The notes under the pieces: model-generated | The model's database searches: none | Told to the model about the DNA's origin: nothing | The model's input: only the letters and a program-made list of their open reading frames with translations | Translations under genes and position numbers: made by a program | Shown here: piece after piece, positions 1 through 5,310 of the stretch | Layout: the number at the start of each line of letters is the position of its first letter | Position numbering within the stretch: position 1 is the stretch's first letter | NCBI GenBank assembly: GCA_030043215.1 | Contig: JASHYG010000266.1 | Location: 1 to 5,310, forward strand | From: Gammaproteobacteria bacterium | GTDB taxonomy: Bacteria > Pseudomonadota > Gammaproteobacteria > Steroidobacterales > Steroidobacteraceae | Direction of reading: 5' to 3' | Length of the DNA: 5,310 nt

Positions 1-1520
1 TCGGCGTGCGCGCCGAGCGACTCGGCCCATTTCGCGTAATGCCCCGAGATGTCCGTCGTGCGGTATAGCCTCGTCGACAGCTCCATGCGAGGGACCTCGC
101 ACGCCATGGAGCCATTCTGCGACATGAGTGACAGGATCGGAATCCGCTCGCGCACAGCGGTCTCGACGTCCATGCCCACCATGCCGATCGCTGCATCACC
201 AAACCAATGGATGGACAGCGCCTCCGGGTGAGCGAGCTTCGCGCCCATGGCGAGCCCCAAGCCGTAGCCGAGCTGTGTCGTCTTGCCCCAGCCGATGTAT
301 CCGAGGGGGCGCGTCGGCCGCCAGAACGGAGAGAGCTCGTCGCGGGGGCTGCCGGAGTCGTGCGTGATGATCGTGTTGTCCATGTCGACCGTCTGCATCA
401 AGTCCCAGATGATGCGGTACGGCGAGATCGGCTTCGTGTCGCTCGTGAGGAGCGGCATCCACTCGGCGAGCCAGGCCTCGTGCGCCTTCTTGATCGCAGG
501 GGCGCGCTCGGCCGTTAGTCCCCGCGGCTTGCCGCCGAGGCGATCCTTCACCGCCTCGGTCAGCATGGCGAGCGTGAGCTTCGAATCGCCGACGAGCGCG
601 TGGTCCGTCGGGTACTGCTTGTTGATGTCCATCGAATCGACGGTGTTGTGGATGTAGACCTTCTGTTGCCGCGGGAAGTGGATGCCGTAGGCGGTCTGCG
701 TGAAGCTGGCTCCAACCCCGAACACCACATCGGCCGCCTGGACGTGGTCGAACACCGGCCGCGGCAGCGAGGCTCCGCCGGAGCCGAGGCACAGGGGGTG
801 ATTCTCGGGGATGGCGCTCTTTCCCTCGAGGCTCGTGCAGACCGGCGCCTCGAGCAGCTCGACGAACTCCTTAAGCTCATTCCAGCCCTTCGAATAGTGC
901 ACGCCCTGCCCCGCGTAGATGAGCGGGCGCTTGGCGTTGATCAGGACCTCGGCCGCACGATCCACGTCCTGGGGGCTCGGCGCGTAGGGATAGCGCCTCG
1001 TGCCCGCGGCATCGTACTCGAGCGTTCCCGGCACCTGCTGGTTCCACATGTCTTCGGGAACCTCGACGAGGACCGGTCCGGGGCGCCCGTTGCGCGCCAT
1101 CGTGAACGCGCGGCGCAGCGCCGGGACGATCTGGTCGGGCGCTGTGATCTGCTCGGCATGCTTGGTGATGTGCTGATAGTTGAGGGCGGCGTTGAAGTAA
1201 GGTCTCACCCACGTCTGCCCGCGGCCATAGCCGCCGGGAATGACGACGGCCGGCACGCCTTCCGACCATGCCTGTGCCACGGCGCCCATTGCGTTCTCGG
1301 ACCCCGGTCCGGTTTGCATGGCGAACACGCCGACCTGCTCGCCCGAGGTCTGCCTGCTGATGCAATCCGCCATGTGCATGCCGATGCGCTCCTGGCGCAC
1401 GATGATCGGCTTGATGCCAACGGCGGAGCATGTCTCGGTGAGAGGATTGAGCGGATAGCAGAGCAGATATTCACAGCGCTCGCGCTTCATGATCTCGGCG
1501 GTAACCTGTGCTACGTTCAT
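1..1520 (-). CDS. Thiamine-diphosphate-dependent enzyme, acetolactate synthase-like (3'-truncated by window edge)
   Basis: 506 codons are present without a stop; the C-terminus lies beyond base 1. Relatives are usually about 550-570 residues, so roughly 50-60 residues are missing. The three-domain ThDP fold is visible. The N-terminal pyrimidine-binding domain (about 1-165) has the activating glutamate in VRQERIGMHMAD (E44), then QTGPGSEN and a GRPGPVLVEVPED segment. A central domain (about 190-335) contains LIYAGQGVHYS and SLEGKSAIPENHPL. The C-terminal diphosphate-binding domain has GWGKTTQLGYGLGLAMGAK, then GDA (441-443) and QN (468-469), matching the GDG-X(24-27)-NN metal/ThDP motif in position but with GDA and QN variants. 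The family carries out carbon-carbon cleavage or ligation on 2-oxo acids or acyl-CoAs in the cytoplasm. The substrate cannot be read from the sequence: acetolactate synthase, oxalyl-CoA decarboxylase and sulfoacetaldehyde acetyltransferase are all relatives. I recall a group of 'thiamine pyrophosphate-requiring proteins' in alphaproteobacteria with very similar motifs including GDAAIG. The ATG start has a good GGGAG site 7 nt upstream and the protein begins at the expected point of the fold. Confidence 0.9.
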   Translation of the reverse strand, partial: MNVAQVTAEIMKRERCEYLLCYPLNPLTETCSAVGIKPIIVRQERIGMHMADCISRQTSGEQVGVFAMQTGPGSENAMGAVAQAWSEGVPAVVIPGGYGRGQTWVRPYFNAALNYQHITKHAEQITAPDQIVPALRRAFTMARNGRPGPVLVEVPEDMWNQQVPGTLEYDAAGTRRYPYAPSPQDVDRAAEVLINAKRPLIYAGQGVHYSKGWNELKEFVELLEAPVCTSLEGKSAIPENHPLCLGSGGASLPRPVFDHVQAADVVFGVGASFTQTAYGIHFPRQQKVYIHNTVDSMDINKQYPTDHALVGDSKLTLAMLTEAVKDRLGGKPRGLTAERAPAIKKAHEAWLAEWMPLLTSDTKPISPYRIIWDLMQTVDMDNTIITHDSGSPRDELSPFWRPTRPLGYIGWGKTTQLGYGLGLAMGAKLAHPEALSIHWFGDAAIGMVGMDVETAVRERIPILSLMSQNGSMACEVPRMELSTRLYRTTDISGHYAKWAESLGAHA

Positions 1521-1527
1521 CACGCAT

Positions 1528-1532
1528 CTCCC
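1528..1532 (-). promoter_or_regulatory. Ribosome binding site of the ThDP enzyme gene
   Basis: GGGAG on the minus strand, 7 nt before the ATG at 1520. It decides the start: another ATG at 1527-1525 is out of frame and lies directly against this motif. Confidence 0.7.
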
Positions 1533-1555
1533 GAAGTGCTGGTCGCCACGAACGC

Positions 1556-1600
1556 TCGGGCGAGCTGCCGCCCGAAAGGGAAAATTCTGACACGCCCTTT
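1556..1600 (-). promoter_or_regulatory. Two adjacent stem-loops in the presumed 5' leader of the ThDP gene
   Basis: On the minus-strand transcript, AAAGGG (1600-1595) can pair with CCCTTT (1580-1575) across a 14-nt loop. Directly after it, TCGGGCG (1575-1569) pairs with CGCCCGA (1562-1556) across a 6-nt loop. Base 1575 can belong to only one of the two stems. The second hairpin ends about 23 nt before the GGGAG site. There is no T-run after it, so it is not an intrinsic terminator, and the conserved core of the TPP riboswitch is absent. The pairing is seen in the sequence; any regulatory role is inference. Confidence 0.3.
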
Positions 1601-1610
1601 GGCTACCGCA

Positions 1611-1639
1611 AGTATAAACACCTTTCCCGGCGAGGCACG
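1611..1639 (-). promoter_or_regulatory. Candidate sigma-70 type promoter for the ThDP gene
   Basis: TATACT (1616-1611, minus strand) differs from the -10 consensus at one position and sits in a locally A+T-richer stretch. It would place the transcript start near 1604, giving a leader of about 84 nt. No good -35 box is present at 16-18 bp spacing (the hexamer at 1639-1634 is CGTGCC), so the promoter would be weak or activator-dependent, or the match may be chance. Confidence 0.3.
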
Positions 1640-1652
1640 ATCCCGTTGCGGC

Positions 1653-1754
1653 GGGCCTGCCGGCCCACCTGCACGACCCCGGCGCGCGGGGCTCAGGGCC
1701 GCCAAACGGGGGCCGCTCGGGCTCGGGGGCGGCCTTCGGCGCTCTTCCAGCGCC
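1653..1754. repeat. Run of four G+C-rich inverted repeats
   Basis: Four perfect hairpins follow one another: GGGCC/GGCCC (1653-1657 with 1662-1666), CCCCG/CGGGG (1677-1681 with 1687-1691), GGCCGC/GCGGCC (1711-1716 with 1729-1734) and GGCGCT/AGCGCC (1738-1743 with 1749-1754). The third can extend outward to 1707/1738 with two G-T wobbles in the plus orientation. None is followed by a T-run. Short hairpins are expected by chance in DNA this G+C-rich, so function is uncertain; a termination or mRNA 3'-end role for the lctP/efflux transcript is the simplest guess. Confidence 0.4.
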
Positions 1755-1842
1755 CGTCCGGCATCCTTCCACCGTCTGCCGCGACCGCCGCGGCCGAAAG
1801 CCGTTCCCGGGCGCCTCCGGCCGGCATCAGGGTGAGTGCGCG

Positions 1843-2940
1843 CTAGGCGTGCTGCTCGTCGGCGCACTCGGTGTGATCCACCTGGATCGTCGAGTGCGTG
1901 ATGCCGAAGCGGTGCTCGAGCCGGCTGCTGATCGCGGGAACGAGTGAGTTGAGGTCGGCGCCGGAGGTGACGCGGACGTGCAAGGTGATGAACGCCTGCT
2001 CCTCGGTGAGCGACCAGGCGTGGACGTGGTGCACGTCGCAGACCGCAGGGAGCGTCGCCATGAGATCCTCGCGAACGCTCGCCACGTCGAGTCCTGCCGG
2101 GGTGCCCTCGAGCAGGATGTGACCCGACGATCGGACGATTTGCACCGCGCTTCTCACGATCAATGCGGCGACGACCAGCGAGAGGATCGGATCGACCCGC
2201 GACCAGCCCGTGAGCAGGATGACGAGCGCCGCGACCACCGTCACGCCGAATCCGAGGAGATCGCCCAGCACGTGCAGCCACGCGCTGCGCAGGTTCAAGT
2301 TCTCGCTCCGGCCCCCGCTCAGGATCGCGAATGCGGCGGCGTTGGCGATCAGCCCCGCGATGGCGACGGCGAGCATCGGCCGGCCCAGAACGACCCGGGG
2401 TGTGGCGAGCCGCCAGAGCGCCTCGAACGCGATCCATGCCGTGATGACGAGCAACGCGCAGCCGTTCGCGAACGCGACCAGCACCTCGAGGCGTCGGTAG
2501 CCGTACGAGCGCCGCAGGTCGGCCGGCCGTTTGCCGATGCGCAGTGCCGCCCAGCTCATGCCGAGCGCGACGGCGTCCGAGACCATGTGGCCCGCATCCG
2601 CGAGCAACGCGAGCGAGCCCGAGATCACGCCTCCGGCGACCTGCACGGCGAGGAAGATCGCGATGATCACGAAGGCCCAGGCGACGCGCCATTCCTCGGC
2701 GCCCGCCGCGTGCGAGTGTGAATGACCCCCGTGACCGGCGTGACCGTGGCCACCGTGCGCGTGCCCGGTGCCGTGGTCGTGGCCGTGGCCGTGGCCGTGA
2801 TCATGATCATGATCGTGGTCAGGGTCACGGTCGTGATCATGGTCATGGTCATGGTCATGGTCATGGCCGTGATCATGATCATGACCGGGGTCGCGACCCG
2901 TATCGGGGTGAGAGCCGGGGCGGCGGGGGGATGCGGTCAT
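1843..2940 (-). CDS. Cation diffusion facilitator (CDF) metal efflux transporter, CzcD/ZitB-like
   Basis: 365 residues. This inner-membrane antiporter exports divalent metal, most likely Zn(II) (also Cd or Co in relatives), in exchange for protons. Residues 11-77 are a cytoplasmic His/Asp/Gly tail with 26 histidines. Six membrane segments follow, at about 86-106, 110-133, 151-178, 188-208, 219-244 and 250-268. The transport site is complete: LLADAGHMVSDA gives H118-xxx-D122 in segment 2 and SAWLHVLGD gives H223-xxx-D227 in segment 5. This HD-HD arrangement is typical of Zn-type CDFs such as ZitB and CzcD. The C-terminal cytoplasmic domain (about 280-365) carries the family signature HHVHAWSLTEEQAFITLHV. 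The gene starts 19 bp after lctP on the same strand, so co-transcription is likely. No clear Shine-Dalgarno motif precedes the ATG, which may mean translational coupling to lctP; no other start retains the His tail and segment 1. The metal specificity is inferred from the motif. Confidence 0.95.
   Translation of the reverse strand: MTASPRRPGSHPDTGRDPGHDHDHGHDHDHDHDHDHDRDPDHDHDHDHGHGHGHDHGTGHAHGGHGHAGHGGHSHSHAAGAEEWRVAWAFVIIAIFLAVQVAGGVISGSLALLADAGHMVSDAVALGMSWAALRIGKRPADLRRSYGYRRLEVLVAFANGCALLVITAWIAFEALWRLATPRVVLGRPMLAVAIAGLIANAAAFAILSGGRSENLNLRSAWLHVLGDLLGFGVTVVAALVILLTGWSRVDPILSLVVAALIVRSAVQIVRSSGHILLEGTPAGLDVASVREDLMATLPAVCDVHHVHAWSLTEEQAFITLHVRVTSGADLNSLVPAISSRLEHRFGITHSTIQVDHTECADEQHA
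2773..2883 (-). repeat. Hexanucleotide microsatellite encoding the His-Asp/His-Gly tail
   Basis: The stretch encodes residues 20-56 of the efflux protein as alternating His-Asp and His-Gly dipeptides, interrupted once by an RDPD segment. Its core is four perfect tandem copies of GGTCAT on the plus strand (2841-2864), that is CAT-GAC codon pairs for residues 26-33, flanked by close variants (GATCAT, GGCCGT, GGTCGT). The 6-bp unit keeps frame, so slippage would change the number of metal-binding dipeptides without breaking the gene. Histidine codons mix CAT and CAC and the units have diverged, so only the core is a recent perfect repeat. Confidence 0.85.
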
Positions 2941-2959
2941 GCGGACGATGATATCGCGG

Positions 2960-4573
2960 TTATTTCGGCACCATCCAGGGAAGCACGTACTGCTGCAGCA
3001 CGACGAGCAGGCTGAGCAGCGCCGCTAGGATGATGCTGTGCTTGAAGGTCCGCGCGAGCACTGCGCCCTCCTGGCCGTGCAGGGCAGTGACCGATGCGCC
3101 GGTCGCGAGGTTCTGCGGCGAGATCATCTTGCCCATGACTCCGCCCGCCGAGTTGGTTGCCGCGATCAGGATGGGATTGAGATGCAGCTGGCGCGCCGCG
3201 ACGACCTGCAAATTCCCGAAGAGCGCGTTGCCCGAGGTGTCGCTGCCCGAGAGGAAGACCGCCACCCAGCCGAGAAAGGGGGACAGCAGCGGAAAGAGCA
3301 GCCCGGCGGATGCGACGCCGAGGCCGAGCGTGTAGTTGAGCCCCGAGTAGTTCATCAGGTACGCGAGCCCGACGATCAGCCCGACCGTGAGCACGGTCAA
3401 GCGGCTCTGCCGCCACGTGAGCGATGCCGCCTGCAGCACCTCGCGCGGCCGGCAGCCGATGAGCAGGGCGGTGAGGAGGGAGGCGGCGAGGATCGCGGTG
3501 CCGGTCGCGAACGGCTGAAAGCTCCACACGGCGCTGTACGGCTTGCCGTAGAGCGTGATGAACACCGCGTCGTCGAGATGCGGCCAGGGGATCTTCGCTG
3601 CGAAGAACCGAGGCACATCGAGGCTGGTCCACGCGATCACCATCGCGGTCACCGTGATCCACGGCACCCAGCCCTGCCAGGCGGGAGCCCGCGGATTCCC
3701 CTCGCGACCATCGCCCGCCTCGCTCGGGCGCGGGGGGATCAGGAACTCAACGTCCTGCACGGGCTGCCACGCACGCAGGAAGCCGAGCGTCGCAACGAGC
3801 GCGCCGAGGGAGGAGAGCACGTCCGTGAGGGCATAGCCGATCCAGTTCGAGGCGAGGAACTGGATGAGCGCAAAGCTGCCGCCCGCGACGAGGAGCAGGG
3901 GCCAGAGCGCCGCGAGCGACCGGCGGCCGCCGTAGATCGCCGTGACGTAGAAAGGCAGGAGGAGCGCGATGAACGGTAGCTGCCGCCCGATCATGGCGCC
4001 GAGCGTCACGTCCGAGAGATGCGTGACGGCGCCGAGCGTCGCGATGGGCGCGCCGAGCGCCCCGAAGGCGACCGGCGCAGTGTTGAAGATCAGCGTGAAG
4101 CAGAGCGCGTCCCGAGGCCGGAAGCCGAGCATGATGAGCAGGGCGCTCGTGATGGCGACAGGCGTGCCGAAGCCCGAGATGCCCTCGAGCAGCGCGCCGA
4201 AGCAGAACCCGACGACGACGAGCACGACGCGCCGATCGTCCGGCAGATGATCGAGCACCCAGTCGCGGAAGGCCGCGAACCGCCCGGATACGACGGCTAC
4301 ATTGTAAAGAAGGAGGGCGTTCACGACGATCCACATCACCGGCCAGACGGCGAACACGAACCCGGCGGCGAACGCGTTGAGCGCGAGCGTGGCGGGGAAA
4401 TGCCACGCGCCCACGGCGACGGCGAAGCCGACGAGAACACCGCCGAGGGAGGCGATCCACGCGGGATAGCGCAGCACGCCGAGCAGCACCAGGACGGTCG
4501 CGATCGGCAGTGCGGCGGCGGCGAACGAGAGCGGGAGGCTCCCGGCGACCGGGGTCAGCAGCTGGTGAAACAC
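2960..4573 (-). CDS. lctP: L-lactate/glycolate permease, LctP (LldP) family
   Basis: 537 residues, close to the length of E. coli LldP (about 550). This polytopic inner-membrane proton symporter takes up L-lactate, D-lactate or glycolate. Family landmarks are in order: LWP-like FAVWPVMWIVVNA (74-86), GFCFGALLEGISGFGTPVAI (122-141), FNTAPVAFGALGAPI (163-177), FLSGSDTSGNALFGNLQ (440-456), GGVMGKMISPQN (477-488) and a final LQQYVLPWMVP. Hydrophobic segments run the whole length, with a hydrophilic loop near residues 275-300, where LldP also has one. The start is GTG at 4573; it aligns with the N-terminus I recall for E. coli LldP, but no Shine-Dalgarno motif precedes it. The gene looks intact. 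It heads an apparent two-gene unit with the metal exporter. I see no adjacent lactate dehydrogenase or regulator, so lactate versus glycolate preference cannot be decided here. Confidence 0.95.
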   Translation of the reverse strand: MFHQLLTPVAGSLPLSFAAAALPIATVLVLLGVLRYPAWIASLGGVLVGFAVAVGAWHFPATLALNAFAAGFVFAVWPVMWIVVNALLLYNVAVVSGRFAAFRDWVLDHLPDDRRVVLVVVGFCFGALLEGISGFGTPVAITSALLIMLGFRPRDALCFTLIFNTAPVAFGALGAPIATLGAVTHLSDVTLGAMIGRQLPFIALLLPFYVTAIYGGRRSLAALWPLLLVAGGSFALIQFLASNWIGYALTDVLSSLGALVATLGFLRAWQPVQDVEFLIPPRPSEAGDGREGNPRAPAWQGWVPWITVTAMVIAWTSLDVPRFFAAKIPWPHLDDAVFITLYGKPYSAVWSFQPFATGTAILAASLLTALLIGCRPREVLQAASLTWRQSRLTVLTVGLIVGLAYLMNYSGLNYTLGLGVASAGLLFPLLSPFLGWVAVFLSGSDTSGNALFGNLQVVAARQLHLNPILIAATNSAGGVMGKMISPQNLATGASVTALHGQEGAVLARTFKHSIILAALLSLLVVLQQYVLPWMVPK

Positions 4574-4636
4574 GGCGGGCGTATCATTGCAGGGCGGTGG
4601 GCTCGAGCAGCGGGCCAGCGGCAGGAGGTGGTCTTC
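4574..4636. promoter_or_regulatory. Divergent intergenic region with overlapping -10-like elements
   Basis: Only 63 bp separate the lctP start (minus) from the secreted-protein gene (plus). On the plus strand TATCAT (4582-4587) is one base from the -10 consensus and would start a transcript near 4594. On the minus strand AATGAT (4588-4583), preceded by TGC (4591-4589), resembles an extended -10 and would start transcription near 4576, leaving lctP with almost no leader. No -35 box of quality is visible in either direction. Boxes are seen; promoter activity is inferred. Confidence 0.35.
4623..4629 (+). promoter_or_regulatory. Strong ribosome binding site of the secreted-protein gene
   Basis: AGGAGGT is a near-perfect match to the 16S rRNA anti-Shine-Dalgarno, 7 nt before the ATG at 4637. 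It fixes the start, although the same frame stays open back to about 4019. Confidence 0.85.
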
Positions 4637-5284
4637 ATGGAATATCTCACTCGGCGACCCTCGGCACGGCGGGCTCGCGCCGTCGCACTGTCATTCCTGG
4701 TCACGGCTGCAGCAGCCGGTGGCGCGGCCGGCGCGGCCGATGTGGCCGGCACGGCCGGTACGGCCGGTACGGCGGTCGGAGCTCCCCAGCCGGCGAAGTG
4801 GGTGCAACGAACGATCCGCTTCACCTACATGGGAATGACCACCCATTACTCCTGCGAGGGTCTGCGCGACGCCGTGCAGCTCATCCTCATCGAGCTCGGC
4901 GCGCGCAGGCAGGACTTGAGCGTGCATCCGTACGGCTGCACGGCGCTGCTCGGCGGGCCGGATCCCTTCCCCGCCGTCGCGGGGACTTTCTATGTGCTGC
5001 AGTCCGTGCCGCAACAGCAGGCGGAGAGCTCGGGCGCGCCGACGGTCGCCGCGCACTGGCAGACCGTGCAGGTGCGTCTCGACCAGTCCCCGGTCGATGA
5101 GGCCGGTCAATGTGAGCTGCTCGAGCAGGTCCAGCAAAGAATTCTCCCGCTCTTCGATACTCGCAACGTGCGGTTCCAGTCGAATTGCATTCCTCATCAG
5201 CTCACGATTCCGGGCGCCGCGCTGGCGGTGGATGTCCTCGAGCTCGACCAGAGAGGAGCATCGCAGGCGGCTCGGCCGGACTGA
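4637..5284 (+). CDS. Exported four-cysteine protein of unknown function
   Basis: 215 residues; I recognise no named family. The N-terminus is a Sec-type signal: an Arg-rich n-region (RRPSARRARA, 6-15), a hydrophobic core (16-27) and a likely cleavage near AGA-AD (32-35). A low-complexity Ala/Gly/Thr linker with three AGT units follows (37-46). The mature domain from about residue 54 contains FTYMGMTTHYSCEGLRD (62-78), a helix-like LILIELGAR, HPYGC (97-101), WQTVQVRLD (141-149), GQCELLEQVQQRILPLF (157-173) and SNCIPHQLTI (182-191). The four cysteines are C73, C101, C159 and C184, spaced so that two disulfides (73-101 and 159-184) are plausible; this suggests a periplasmic or secreted place. 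No lipobox, membrane anchor or catalytic motif is seen. The aromatic and Cys spacing reminds me of uncharacterised gammaproteobacterial proteins in Xanthomonadales, from memory only. The ATG is supported by an excellent ribosome binding site and the signal peptide. It is transcribed away from lctP. Confidence 0.85.
   Translation: MEYLTRRPSARRARAVALSFLVTAAAAGGAAGAADVAGTAGTAGTAVGAPQPAKWVQRTIRFTYMGMTTHYSCEGLRDAVQLILIELGARRQDLSVHPYGCTALLGGPDPFPAVAGTFYVLQSVPQQQAESSGAPTVAAHWQTVQVRLDQSPVDEAGQCELLEQVQQRILPLFDTRNVRFQSNCIPHQLTIPGAALAVDVLELDQRGASQAARPD
4744..4770 (+). repeat. Three 9-bp tandem repeats encoding Ala-Gly-Thr units
   Basis: GGCCGGCAC, GGCCGGTAC and GGCCGGTAC lie head to tail inside the secreted-protein gene, just after the predicted signal cleavage site. 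The 9-bp unit keeps frame, so copy number could vary without harm; it encodes a flexible linker rather than part of the folded domain. Confidence 0.7.
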
Positions 5285-5310
5285 TTCGAAGCTCAAGCAT
5301 TCGGGGCGAA

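Larger units (their letters stand above)
1521..1842. other. Non-coding intergenic region between the efflux gene and the ThDP gene
   Basis: This 322-bp gap holds no gene I can support. Reading frames stay open across it because of the high G+C content, but none has a start with a ribosome binding site or a recognisable protein. The half nearer 1842 should carry the end of the lctP/efflux transcript, but I see no hairpin followed by a T-run in the minus direction, so termination there may be Rho-dependent. The half nearer 1521 is less G+C-rich and contains the candidate promoter and leader of the ThDP gene. Several perfect short inverted repeats lie in between and are listed separately. Confidence 0.75.

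Noticed and set aside
1521..1604. TPP riboswitch upstream of a ThDP enzyme
   Set aside because: The conserved riboswitch core is absent, and ThDP-using enzymes are not usual targets; only simple hairpins are present.
600..1835. Long plus-strand reading frame of 411 codons
   Set aside because: It is antisense to the well-supported ThDP gene and then crosses the intergenic region; it shows no recognisable domain and is an effect of high G+C codon usage.
1520..2692. Minus-strand 390-codon frame overlapping the efflux gene and ending at the ThDP start
   Set aside because: It lies in a different frame inside the efflux gene, is rich in Arg, Gly and Ala without motifs, and continues through non-coding DNA only because stops are rare.
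2773..2883. Short regular repeats considered as a CRISPR-like array
   Set aside because: The unit is 6 bp with no spacers and lies in frame inside a coding region.
2722..3015. Plus-strand frame with a hydrophobic Val-Met repeat that looks like a membrane peptide
   Set aside because: It is the antisense reading of the His-Asp microsatellite; the repeat pattern explains the hydrophobicity entirely.
3038..3979. Plus-strand 313-codon frame opposite lctP
   Set aside because: Antisense shadow of the permease, dominated by Arg, Glu and Ala; no start signal or domain.
4019..4636. Upstream extension of the secreted-protein reading frame, giving a 421-residue protein
   Set aside because: It runs antisense to lctP, is composed of charged low-complexity residues, and the AGGAGGT site plus signal peptide place the real start at 4637.
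5285..5310. Terminator or start of another gene after the secreted-protein gene
   Set aside because: Only 26 bases remain; no hairpin with T-run and no start signal can be supported.

Overview
This window is G+C-rich bacterial chromosome with four protein-coding genes and no RNA gene, insertion sequence, phage gene or CRISPR array that I can see. Dense coding, strong third-position G/C preference and a canonical AGGAGGT ribosome binding site point to a high-GC proteobacterium. The four-cysteine secreted protein at the right end resembles uncharacterised proteins I associate with Xanthomonadales or Steroidobacter-like gammaproteobacteria. That placement rests on memory and is weak.

Layout from left to right. 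Bases 1-1520 (minus strand) hold most of a thiamine-diphosphate-dependent enzyme of the acetolactate synthase / pyruvate oxidase superfamily; its C-terminus runs off the left edge. Bases 1521-1842 are non-coding and rich in short inverted repeats, and they hold a plausible promoter and structured leader for that enzyme. Bases 1843-2940 (minus) encode a cation diffusion facilitator (Zn/Cd/Co-type efflux) with an exceptionally His/Asp-rich N-terminus, encoded by a hexanucleotide microsatellite. Bases 2960-4573 (minus) encode a full-length L-lactate/glycolate permease of the LctP family, 19 bp upstream of the efflux gene and probably co-transcribed with it. A 63-bp divergent intergenic region separates it from a plus-strand gene (4637-5284) for an exported protein with four cysteines and no function I recognise.

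How they may work together: LctP would import 2-hydroxy acids such as lactate by proton symport. Lactate oxidation gives pyruvate, the kind of 2-oxo acid that many ThDP enzymes use. A shared 2-hydroxy/2-oxo acid theme is therefore possible, but the ThDP enzyme's substrate is unknown and it appears to have its own promoter. The metal exporter has no obvious metabolic link to the permease. I found no convincing new multi-gene system; the points worth a second look are the His/Asp microsatellite, the orphan secreted protein, the leader of the ThDP gene and the compact divergent promoter.
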